Positions 1 to 4,989 of a stretch of 5,254 nt of DNA are shown here, one piece after another. This stretch comes from Chloroflexota bacterium (GTDB lineage: Bacteria; Chloroflexota; Anaerolineae; 4572-78; J111), in the NCBI GenBank assembly GCA_003695455.1, contig RFJF01000253.1:1-5254 (forward strand). Direction: 5' to 3'. Position numbers and translations under genes: made by a program. The stretch's first letter is position 1; each line of letters opens with the position of its first letter. The notes beneath the pieces were generated by a model. It worked only from the letters and a program-made list of their open reading frames with translations, was not told the origin of the DNA and searched no databases.

Positions 1-213
1 AACTCTGAAAGTTTGCCGCAAATGCTCAACCAAATGGGGTTCTCGCAATTTGCGGCCATTGAACCCGCAGAATATTGGCAGGCTACATTTTTGCTCAACG
101 CATTGTGCGGCACGTTCAACGTGGCATTAATTGTGGGGTTGGGCGCGCTGGGCGGTATGATTTGGGTGCAGCGGTACCAAAAAAATTCGATGTCAACCGT
201 ATCTTCGTCGTAA
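1..213 (+). CDS. C-terminal part of a membrane protein (5' end outside window)
   Basis: The reading frame is open from the first base of the window and stops at TAA 211-213, so only the last 70 residues are visible. Residues about 31-52 (LNALCGTFNVALIVGLGALGG and on) form one clear hydrophobic membrane-spanning helix. A short basic, Ser/Thr-rich tail (VQRYQKNSMSTVSSS) follows, which would lie in the cytoplasm by the positive-inside rule. I do not recognise the family from this fragment, and a multi-pass protein such as a transporter subunit or permease is as likely as a single-pass one. The next gene starts 24 bases downstream on the same strand with its own good ribosome binding site, so the two are probably co-transcribed. 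A TTG at 13 could be read as a start, but the frame is open upstream of it and no ribosome binding site precedes it. Confidence 0.7.
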   Translation, partial: NSESLPQMLNQMGFSQFAAIEPAEYWQATFLLNALCGTFNVALIVGLGALGGMIWVQRYQKNSMSTVSSS

Positions 214-237
214 ACGGTGCGCGCAAGGAGATTGGAG

Positions 238-591
238 ATGGATAAAATTGAGGCGGCCCGTCATGGGCAGGGCTTTATTCAACTGGAAGATGATTCTGCG
301 GCCCAGGTGCGGCAGGCCATCGAGCAGGTGAGCACCATTACCGCCACTGAGGGTAATCAGGTAGCATTTGAGGGGCGGCGGATTATCGAGGGACACGGAT
401 TTGCCCTGCAAGTGAACTGTTTTGATATTTTTGAGTGCCCGCGCGGATATTTGCTGCACGTCTACATGGACCGCGGCCCCAACTGGGCCGTAACCGGCAA
501 AACGCTGGCCGAACTGCTGAACCGCGCGCCCGATTCGCGGGTGGTCAAACGGGCGCGCGGCTTGCTGGTGCAAAAAAATCTGCGCGTCTGA
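238..591 (+). CDS. Small soluble protein of unknown function (117 aa)
   Basis: The start is ATG 238, chosen because AAGGAG at 225-230 lies 7 bases upstream. The in-frame GTG at 217 would place that ribosome binding site inside the gene. The stop is TGA 589-591. The product has no signal peptide and no membrane helix, so it is probably cytoplasmic. The N-terminal part (residues 1-35) is amphipathic and acidic. The middle (about 45-75, FEGRRIIEGHGFALQVNCFDIFECPRGYLLHVYMDR) looks like successive beta strands. The C-terminal part is helical and basic (TLAELLNR, then VVKRARGLLVQK). Two cysteines (C61, C66) are too few for an evident metal site. I do not recognise a family. It follows a membrane-protein gene by 24 bases and may work with it, but nothing in the sequence shows a function. 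It converges on the cupin gene, with 16 bases between the stop codons. Confidence 0.75.
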   Translation: MDKIEAARHGQGFIQLEDDSAAQVRQAIEQVSTITATEGNQVAFEGRRIIEGHGFALQVNCFDIFECPRGYLLHVYMDRGPNWAVTGKTLAELLNRAPDSRVVKRARGLLVQKNLRV

Positions 592-607
592 AAACCGGGC
601 CGGCCCG
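591..607 (-). terminator. 12-base palindrome in the gap between convergent genes, possible minimal terminator
   Basis: A perfect 12-base palindrome, CGGGCCGGCCCG (596-607), almost fills the 16-base gap between the stop codons of the two convergent genes. As RNA it could fold into a 4-bp GC stem with a CCGG loop. Read on the - strand it is followed by GGTTTTC, a short U-run, so it may weakly terminate the cupin transcript. On the + strand no U-run follows. The stem is short for an intrinsic terminator, so the functional call is tentative. Confidence 0.3.
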
Positions 608-1834
608 TTAGCTGAAGTTTTTCTGCGGCATATCGGGGTGGCCGGGGTTGAAATGTTTGAGCATGACCAGCGGCTCGGTGCTGCTGGCGTTGTGGATTTG
701 CACCCCCTCGGCGGCGGCAGCGGCAGTTACAAAAAATTCGTCCTCGGTCATTTGCCCAAAACGAATCATCACCGGCGATGACACGGCGTGCTGCCCAAAG
801 CGGCCGTGCCCCTGAATGCAGATGGTTCCGTAGGCGCACGGCTCTGTGATGGTGACGGTGCGACCGGGGTCAACCGTAATTTTTTTGGCGCTGAACCACG
901 GGCTGCCGTACACAATCCACTCCTCAAAATAACCCTCGGCCTGCATCATTTCCACATTGCGCGCCGGCACCGATTCCAGATGGTAGGCCTCTTTGAAATT
1001 TGGGGTGGTGTTGGCTTCCCAGTCCAGCAGCGAGAGCAGGTAATCGTAATCGTGGTGCTTGTCCGGCGGCACATCTTTAACCAGATAGGCCCGGTCAATA
1101 ACCTGATAATCTGCCACCAGCGATTGCCACATTGAAAAGACATCGCTGGCGCGTTGCGGCTCGTAGGTGCAGCGGGTGCCAGGCGCGTGCAGCACGCCGG
1201 GCGGCACATACCAGCCGCTGTCCACATCCAGCCGGTAGGCCTTTGACAGGCTCAAAATCCGGTTGTCGCCTTCATTCCATCGTTTTAAACAATCAACCAC
1301 CTGTTCCTGCGTGGTGCCGGGTTCCAGCCCAAAAAAGGTGTACGGGAAGGTGTCGAGCGCAAAGTTGTACTGGGCCGGAAAGTAGTAGGCTTCCGGCTTG
1401 CCCACCTGCCCCACGTCGGCGGCTTTTTCATCGGTTTGGTGCAGGTGGTGGGGCAGCGGGTACATATTGTCAAAAAATTTGCTGTACATCACCCAGCCGC
1501 CGTAGGCGTCAACGGCCTCCTGCCCCAAAAGCGCCGGCCCCATCTCTTCGATGGCCTCTTTGAGCGTGACCCGGCGTTTGTCGTCCACGTAAATGTAACT
1601 CAACCCCTCGTCGTGCGGGGTGAGCGGCCCGTTGTCGGCGTGGGTGGTTGAGGCAAACCAGCGCTCGTCAATGCCGCCGCGCTCGCCGCCCAGCGCGTAC
1701 AGATCGTTGGGGTGCAGGCGCAGTCGCCGGCCCGGCACGCAGAAGGCGCGCGGCACCCAGTTGGGCGCCAGCCGAACCACACCGCCGCCGGTTTCGAGCG
1801 CCTGTTGGGTTAAGGCTGTAATTTCCATGCTCAT
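608..1834 (-). CDS. Cupin-type enzyme related to class I mannose-6-phosphate isomerase
   Basis: This 408-residue product has the layout of zinc-dependent class I phosphomannose isomerases, which interconvert mannose-6-phosphate and fructose-6-phosphate in the cytoplasm. A metal-site set is visible: H130 and H132 (PLPHHLHQTDEKA, 126-138), E148 in KPEAYY (146-151, matching the KPE motif of the family), and H216 in GWYVPPGVLHAPGT (207-220, matching the family's PxGxxHA strand). A second cupin-like beta domain lies at about 305-395 (VDPGRTVTITEPCAYGTICIQGHGRFG region). Length agrees with the family (about 390-440). The N-terminal region (WVPRAFCVPGRRLRLHPNDLYALGG) does not look like standard ManA, so the substrate could be another sugar phosphate or sugar. 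AGGAGG at 1839-1844 precedes ATG 1834 by 4 bases and an in-frame ATG at 1828 by 10, so either may start translation. No signal peptide is seen. The gene stands alone on its strand, and I found no convincing promoter upstream. Confidence 0.72.
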   Translation of the reverse strand: MSMEITALTQQALETGGGVVRLAPNWVPRAFCVPGRRLRLHPNDLYALGGERGGIDERWFASTTHADNGPLTPHDEGLSYIYVDDKRRVTLKEAIEEMGPALLGQEAVDAYGGWVMYSKFFDNMYPLPHHLHQTDEKAADVGQVGKPEAYYFPAQYNFALDTFPYTFFGLEPGTTQEQVVDCLKRWNEGDNRILSLSKAYRLDVDSGWYVPPGVLHAPGTRCTYEPQRASDVFSMWQSLVADYQVIDRAYLVKDVPPDKHHDYDYLLSLLDWEANTTPNFKEAYHLESVPARNVEMMQAEGYFEEWIVYGSPWFSAKKITVDPGRTVTITEPCAYGTICIQGHGRFGQHAVSSPVMIRFGQMTEDEFFVTAAAAAEGVQIHNASSTEPLVMLKHFNPGHPDMPQKNFS

Positions 1835-1838
1835 AATT

Positions 1839-1844
1839 CCTCCT
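1839..1844 (-). promoter_or_regulatory. Ribosome binding site of the cupin gene
   Basis: On the - strand this reads AGGAGG, a full match to the anti-Shine-Dalgarno core. It lies 4 bases from ATG 1834 and 10 bases from ATG 1828 (protein begins MSM...), so it supports this gene but does not decide between the two start codons. Confidence 0.75.
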
Positions 1845-1854
1845 GTTTAAATAG

Positions 1855-1966
1855 GATTCGGGGGTCGGGAGTCAGGAATTAGGGGGAAGGACCAATGACC
1901 CCTACTTTGAAAATATTGCAGACAGTAGACAACGAATGGCGAATTACCAGCAACGAGCGACGAATG
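1855..1966. repeat. Degenerate heptad (7-base) repeat tract
   Basis: Sixteen consecutive 7-base units fit one unbroken register from 1855 to 1966. The first four (1855-1882) fit GRDTYRG, for example GGGTCGG at 1862 and GAGTCAG at 1869. The last five (1932-1966) fit RCSARYD, for example ACGAATG at both 1932 and 1960 and GCGAATT at 1939. Two related units, GCAGACA at 1918 and GTAGACA at 1925, precede the second cluster. The units between (1883-1917) are much more degenerate. The pattern resembles the short tandemly repeated repetitive (STRR) heptads described between genes in cyanobacteria. It lies upstream of the cupin gene (on its 5' side) and I see no open frame with a ribosome binding site in it. 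Confidence 0.55.
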
Positions 1967-2159
1967 TGCGCCCCTGCTACTTGCCACCTGAGAAATTTTC
2001 ATTCATCGTTGCCGCCGAAGGCGCAGGCTGGGGGCCGTCTCTATTGATTTTGTGGTTGAGAAGTACCGCCGGGGCCAAAACCGAGTATAACACGGCCGGG
2101 CGCGGACGCCTAACCCGGCCGGCGCAGACTCTGCAATTTTTCATTCTGCCAAAACGTGC
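1967..2159. other. Non-coding stretch between repeat tract and deaD promoter
   Basis: Nothing here looks coding. Open frames on both strands cross it, but they lack ribosome binding sites and have unnatural composition (runs such as RVRRPRPAV). It contains a GC hairpin (annotated separately), a TATAAC at 2086-2091 with no acceptable -35 partner, and a small GCAG/CTGC hairpin (2124-2134) followed by five T at 2137-2141 that could be a very weak terminator. Confidence 0.5.
2093..2121. repeat. 8-bp all-GC inverted repeat (hairpin)
   Basis: CGGCCGGG at 2093-2100 is perfectly complementary to CCCGGCCG at 2114-2121 around a 13-base loop. No T-run follows on either strand, so this is not a standard intrinsic terminator. 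It lies directly upstream of the deaD promoter. It could be a protein binding site or simply a GC-rich palindrome. Confidence 0.4.
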
Positions 2160-2165
2160 TATACT
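2138..2165 (+). promoter_or_regulatory. Probable sigma70-type promoter for deaD leader
   Basis: A -10 box TATACT (2160-2165, 5 of 6 consensus bases) is preceded by 16 bases of spacer and a weak -35, TTTTCA (2138-2143). Transcription would start near 2172, giving a leader of about 200 bases before the helicase start at 2371. The good -10 in an otherwise GC-rich stretch is the main support. The -35 is poor, so an activator or another sigma factor is possible. Confidence 0.45.
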
Positions 2166-2171
2166 TTCTGC

Positions 2172-2258
2172 GGCATCCGGAAACGGATGGCTAATTTTAT
2201 ACAATTCACTTTGAGTATTCCAATGGTTGCCCGGCTCAAAATGTCGGGCATTTTTGTT
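2172..2258 (+). ncRNA. Candidate short leader transcript / attenuated RNA upstream of deaD
   Basis: Between the predicted start of transcription (near 2172) and an intrinsic terminator ending at about 2258 lies a stretch that would give an RNA of roughly 85 bases. Near its 5' end it has a perfect hairpin, CATCCG (2174-2179) and CGGATG (2184-2189), closed by a GAAA tetraloop (GNRA type). An A/U-rich single-stranded stretch follows, then the terminator hairpin. It may be the prematurely terminated form of the deaD leader or an independent small RNA. An ATG at 2187 opens a frame, but it has no clear ribosome binding site and runs out of frame into deaD, so I do not call a leader peptide. I do not recognise a known RNA family. 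Confidence 0.35.
2228..2258 (+). terminator. Intrinsic terminator (attenuator candidate) inside the deaD leader
   Basis: TGCCCGGC (2228-2235) pairs with GTCGGGCA (2243-2250), giving 8 bp with one G-U, around a 7-base loop. TTTTTGTT (2251-2258) follows at once. This is the form of a rho-independent terminator on the + strand only; the opposite strand has no T-run. It lies 112 bases before the helicase start, and the only gene upstream is transcribed in the other direction, so it does not close any upstream gene that I can see. It would therefore act on transcripts headed for deaD. Confidence 0.6.
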
Positions 2259-2282
2259 GCAACAGGCAGGCTCTGTTTACGG

Positions 2283-2351
2283 GATGAGTCAATCTGTTGG
2301 CAATCAACAGGGACGCCGCCCGCAAGGGACGCGCGACGCAGTGGACTCATC
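2283..2351 (+). promoter_or_regulatory. Closed multi-hairpin RNA domain just upstream of the deaD ribosome binding site
   Basis: GATGAGTC (2283-2290) is perfectly complementary to GACTCATC (2344-2351), an 8-bp closing helix over a 53-base interior. Inside are a 6-bp hairpin, CTGTTG/CAACAG (2294-2299 and 2305-2310, loop GCAAT), and a short CCC/GGG stem capped by a GCAA tetraloop (2319-2328). The closing helix ends 8 bases before the ribosome binding site at 2360. The layout (a closing helix enclosing small hairpins beside the ribosome binding site) is like that of structured 5' leaders and riboswitches, but it matches no class I know. Part of it would be coding if translation started at ATG 2284. 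Confidence 0.4.
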
Positions 2352-2359
2352 AACCAAAC

Positions 2360-2373
2360 AGGAGCTAACTTTG
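2360..2373 (+). promoter_or_regulatory. Ribosome binding site and TTG start codon of deaD
   Basis: AGGAG (2360-2364) lies 6 bases upstream of the in-frame TTG at 2371-2373. This is the best ribosome binding site in the frame. It places the start immediately before the TPEFSQLNL segment where helicases of this family usually begin. The in-frame ATG at 2284 has no ribosome binding site. Confidence 0.75.
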
Positions 2374-3987
2374 ACCCCCGAATTTTCACAACTCAATCTG
2401 CACCCGCAGACGGTGCAAAACCTGACCGAACTGGGCTACACCACGCCCACACCCATCCAGGCGGCCATCATTCCGCCGATGCTGGACGGGCAGGATGTGA
2501 TTGGCCAGGCCCAAACCGGAACCGGCAAAACTGCCGCGTTCGCCCTGCCCATTCTGCAAAATCTGGAACCGGACCAACATCACGTGCAAACGCTGGTGCT
2601 GGCCCCCACCCGCGAGCTGGCCATTCAGGTGGCCGAGGCAATATTTAAATATGGGCGGTTCCCCGGTGTGCGGGTGCTGCCGGTGTACGGCGGGCAATCG
2701 TACAGCCGCCAGATTGGCCGGTTGAAAAAAGGCGTGGATGTGGTGGTGGGCACGCCGGGCCGCCTGCTCGATTTGATTGAGCGGAACGTGCTGGATTTGA
2801 GCCGTGTCTCAACCGTGGTGCTGGATGAAGCCGACGAAATGTTGAGTATGGGCTTTATTGATGATATTGAGCAGATTTTGAACCAGACTCCCGCTACCCG
2901 GCAGACGGCGCTTTTTTCGGCTACGCTGCCCCAGCCCATCCGCCGGCTGGCCGACCGCTACATGCGCAACCCCCAATCCTGCACCATCGAGCGCGACCAA
3001 CTGACGGTAGATACCATCGAACAGCGCTATTGCCTGACCAACGAATCAGACAAACTGGCGGTGCTGACCCGTCTGTTTGAGGTGGAGGAAATTAGCAGCG
3101 CGCTGATTTTTGCCCGCACGCGGGTGGGCACCGGCCAACTGGCAACGGAACTGACCGGGCGCGGTTTTCCGGCCGAGGTACTCAACGGCGATTTGAGTCA
3201 GGAGGCGCGGGTGCAGGTGCTCAACCGCTTCCGCAACGGCCAGATTACCGTGCTGGTTGCCACCGACGTGGCCGCGCGCGGGCTGGATATTGACGATATT
3301 TCTCACGTGTTCAACTTTGACCTGCCGGATGACCCGGAAGTGTACGTGCACCGGGTGGGGCGCACGGGCCGGGCCGGCAAAACCGGCATCGCGGTGACGC
3401 TGCTGACGCCACGCGAATTGTGGCGGCTGCGAAAAATTGAGGCCTACACCCGCCAGAAAATCACCCGCACTGCCGTACCCACGGTGGAGGAAATTCAGAC
3501 CCACCGGGATACGCAGGTGGTTGAACACCTGACCATGTGGCTGCGGCGGGGCCGGGGCAAGCGCGAACGGGACATGGTGGCTCAACTGGTAGAGGCCGGT
3601 CACGACCCGGCAGACATTGCCACGGCGGCGCTGAAAATGGCCCGCGCCGAAGAGAAACAGCGCCCCATTGCCCCGGTCAGCGAGGTACAGGACATCCGCC
3701 CGCGGAAATCGGGCCGCAAAAACGGGCGGGAGCGAAGCCGCAACGGCCGTGAAAGCGGAATGGTGCGCCTCTCGCTCAGTACCGGCAAGGCCGACGGCGT
3801 GCGCGTGAATCACGTGGTGGGCGCGCTGGCGCACTATGCCGAAATTCCGGGCCGGGCGCTGGGTAAAATTGTCATTCAGGACCGGCGCACGCTGGTAGAT
3901 GTGCCGGAACAGTTTGTAGGCCGGGTGCTGGCTAAAACCGGTAAATATCGGATTGGCCGGCAAAGCCTTTCAGTTGAACGGGCCTGA
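2371..3987 (+). CDS. deaD: DEAD-box ATP-dependent RNA helicase, DeaD/CsdA type
   Basis: This 538-residue cytoplasmic protein unwinds short RNA duplexes with ATP; relatives act in ribosome assembly, mRNA decay and cold adaptation. All core motifs are intact: Q motif (F5 and GYTTPTPIQ, 22-30), motif I AQTGTGKT (47-54), Ia PTRELA (79-84), GG (107-108), Ib TPGR (128-131), II DEAD (152-155), III SAT (183-185), IV LIFART (245-250), V TDVAARGLD (298-306) and VI HRVGRTGRAG (327-336). A linker rich in Arg/Lys/Gly follows (about 441-463). Residues 464-538 form a DbpA/CsdA-type RNA-binding domain (GKADGVRVNHVVGAL, EIPGRALGKI, VDVPEQFVGRVL). The start is taken as TTG 2371 because of AGGAG six bases upstream and the usual N-terminus; ATG 2284 would add 29 polar residues. 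A long structured leader precedes it and a strong terminator follows. The DeaD, CsdA and DbpA names overlap in this family, so the symbol is less certain than the family. Confidence 0.93.
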   Translation: MTPEFSQLNLHPQTVQNLTELGYTTPTPIQAAIIPPMLDGQDVIGQAQTGTGKTAAFALPILQNLEPDQHHVQTLVLAPTRELAIQVAEAIFKYGRFPGVRVLPVYGGQSYSRQIGRLKKGVDVVVGTPGRLLDLIERNVLDLSRVSTVVLDEADEMLSMGFIDDIEQILNQTPATRQTALFSATLPQPIRRLADRYMRNPQSCTIERDQLTVDTIEQRYCLTNESDKLAVLTRLFEVEEISSALIFARTRVGTGQLATELTGRGFPAEVLNGDLSQEARVQVLNRFRNGQITVLVATDVAARGLDIDDISHVFNFDLPDDPEVYVHRVGRTGRAGKTGIAVTLLTPRELWRLRKIEAYTRQKITRTAVPTVEEIQTHRDTQVVEHLTMWLRRGRGKRERDMVAQLVEAGHDPADIATAALKMARAEEKQRPIAPVSEVQDIRPRKSGRKNGRERSRNGRESGMVRLSLSTGKADGVRVNHVVGALAHYAEIPGRALGKIVIQDRRTLVDVPEQFVGRVLAKTGKYRIGRQSLSVERA

Positions 3988-4013
3988 GCAGGTAAATCAT
4001 CAAACAAAACACG

Positions 4014-4042
4014 CGCCGGTTGTTTTTGCAACCGGCGTTTTT
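4014..4042. terminator. Strong bidirectional intrinsic terminator between convergent genes
   Basis: CGCCGGTTG (4014-4022) pairs perfectly with CAACCGGCG (4029-4037) around a TTTTTG loop, and five T follow (4038-4042). On the + strand this ends deaD, whose stop is 26 bases upstream. Read on the - strand, the same 9-bp hairpin is followed by an interrupted T-rich stretch (complement of 4002-4011), so it can also stop the convergent gene that ends at 4105. Confidence 0.9.
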
Positions 4043-4104
4043 GTATCCGTAAAAAATTGGCGCGTTGGCGGAAAATTTGGATTTTTGGGAGGATGTGGCG
4101 CGGC

Positions 4105-4782
4105 CTATCGCGCCGGCGAGAGGTACAGCAGGATGGCAAAATAGTGAGCCGCGCTGCCGCCCATGACAAACAAATGCCAGATGCCGTGCATGTACGGGTA
4201 CTTGTGCAGGGCATAAAAAATAACGCCCACGGTGTACAGCACCCCACCCACCGCCAGCCAGATTAGCCCGCCCAGCGGAATGTTGGCAATCAACTGTTGG
4301 GCCGCCACCAGGCAGAGCCAGCCCATAAAAATGTACGCCAGCGTTGAGAGCCTGGAAAATCGGTGGATGAACAGGGTTTTGAAGCTGATTCCCAGCAGGG
4401 CCAGCCCCCAAATGACAACCAGCAACGTCCAGCCCCACGCGCCGCGAATAGCCACCAGTAAAAATGGGGTGTACGTACCGGCAATGAGCAGATAAATGGC
4501 GGAGTGGTCGATGATTTGGAACACCTGCTTCACCCGAGGCTGTTGAAAGCTGTGGTACAACGTGGAAGCCAGATACAAAATAATCAACGTAGCGCCATAA
4601 ATGCTAAAACTGACCACTTGGTACACATCGCCGTAGAGGGCGGCCAGCACCACCAGCAGGGTCAGCCCGGCTACGCTCAGCCCCGCGCCAATGCCGTGGG
4701 TAATGCTGTTGAAAATCTCTTCGCCCAGCGTGTACAGCCGGGCCGAGGTCTGGTTTTTGAGGGTGCGCAATTTGGGTGACAT
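4105..4782 (-). CDS. trhA: PAQR/hemolysin III family seven-helix membrane protein
   Basis: This 225-residue integral membrane protein belongs to the hemolysin III/YqfA (PAQR) family, relatives of adiponectin receptors; bacterial members are linked to membrane fluidity and energy homeostasis, and the hemolysin name is historical. Family signatures are complete: EEIFNSITHGIGA (21-33), ASTLYHS (72-78), IDHSAIYLLIAGTYTPF (91-107), MGWLCL (153-158) and HGIWHLFVMGGSAAHYFAIL (199-218). The predicted metal site is S73, H77, D92, H199 and H203. About seven hydrophobic helices span residues 25-222. The start is ATG 4782 because AGGAG (4789-4793) lies 6 bases upstream and the sequence from there (MSPKLRTLKNQ) suits the family. 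A longer frame reaching 4866 would cover the promoter and add a cysteine-rich, unrelated stretch. The stop codon lies in the loop of a 6-bp hairpin (4097-4102 with 4109-4114). The gene shares its upstream region with the divergent gene at 4990. Confidence 0.93.
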   Translation of the reverse strand: MSPKLRTLKNQTSARLYTLGEEIFNSITHGIGAGLSVAGLTLLVVLAALYGDVYQVVSFSIYGATLIILYLASTLYHSFQQPRVKQVFQIIDHSAIYLLIAGTYTPFLLVAIRGAWGWTLLVVIWGLALLGISFKTLFIHRFSRLSTLAYIFMGWLCLVAAQQLIANIPLGGLIWLAVGGVLYTVGVIFYALHKYPYMHGIWHLFVMGGSAAHYFAILLYLSPAR

Positions 4783-4819
4783 TCGATGCTCCTGTCGGTG
4801 GCGGCAAAGTTCTCCCCCA

Positions 4820-4849
4820 ATTATACACGCCAAAAAACAGTTTGCCCAA
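4820..4849 (-). promoter_or_regulatory. Promoter of the PAQR gene
   Basis: On the - strand there is a perfect -10 box, TATAAT (4820-4825), preceded by 18 bases of spacer and a partial -35, TTGGGC (4844-4849, 3 of 6 consensus). Transcription would start near 4812, about 30 bases before the ATG at 4782, which leaves room for the ribosome binding site at 4789-4793. Confidence 0.65.
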
Positions 4850-4870
4850 CTTTTTTGCCGTAACAAAACC

Positions 4871-4913
4871 TTACATAAAATTGATATTTGACAAATCAGG
4901 CAGTGTTATGTAA
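4871..4913. promoter_or_regulatory. Nested dyad symmetry over the rightward promoter, candidate operator
   Basis: TTACATAA (4871-4878) and TTATGTAA (4906-4913) are perfect 8-base inverted repeats 35 bases apart centre to centre. Nearly concentric with them is an inner palindrome, ATTTG-A-CAAAT (4886-4896), centred on 4891; the outer pair centres on 4892. The inner one covers the -35 TTGACA and the right outer arm runs into the -10 box of the + strand promoter. This geometry suits a repressor or another dimeric regulator, but A/T-rich promoter DNA gives such matches more readily than GC-rich DNA. Confidence 0.45.
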
Positions 4914-4916
4914 ATT
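4888..4916 (+). promoter_or_regulatory. Promoter of the anchored Thr/Pro-rich protein gene
   Basis: A consensus -35 box, TTGACA (4888-4893), is followed by a 17-base spacer and a -10 box, TAAATT (4911-4916, 4 of 6 consensus). Transcription would start near 4923, leaving a leader of roughly 65 bases before the ATG at 4990. It diverges from the promoter of the PAQR gene, about 60 bases away. Confidence 0.7.
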
Positions 4917-4989
4917 CTCTGTTATCGTGTAGTCATCCACAACCCACCCGTTCAATCGCGACTCCGCTCCGTTAGCCCCGTGGGAGAAA

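Noticed and set aside
1132..1563. 143-codon + strand frame opposite the cupin gene
   Set aside because: Its product is Arg/Pro/Ser/Cys-rich and low in complexity, typical of an antisense shadow, and it has no ribosome binding site.
1977..2204. 75-codon - strand frame in the intergenic region
   Set aside because: It has no ribosome binding site and a composition unlike the real genes. It would also overlap the deaD promoter and leader.
1936..2214. 92-codon + strand frame in the intergenic region
   Set aside because: It starts inside the heptad repeat tract, has no ribosome binding site, and runs through the GC hairpin and the deaD promoter.
2281..2351. Hammerhead ribozyme suggested by GATGAGTC
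   Set aside because: The required CTGATGA core and the GAAA partner strand are absent; the segment reads GGGATGAGTC and simply pairs with GACTCATC.
2187..2648. Possible leader peptide or gene starting at ATG 2187
   Set aside because: There is only a poor GGAAACGG before the ATG. The frame passes through the terminator and deep into deaD out of frame, with no sign of a short regulated peptide.
3046..3963. 305-codon open frame antisense to deaD
   Set aside because: It lies wholly inside the well-supported helicase gene. Its product is rich in His, Arg and Pro as expected from a GC-rich antisense frame, and it has no ribosome binding site.
4783..4866. Longer start for the PAQR protein at 4866
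   Set aside because: The extra 28 residues are unlike the family and would cover the perfect TATAAT box. AGGAG precedes the ATG at 4782 at the right distance.
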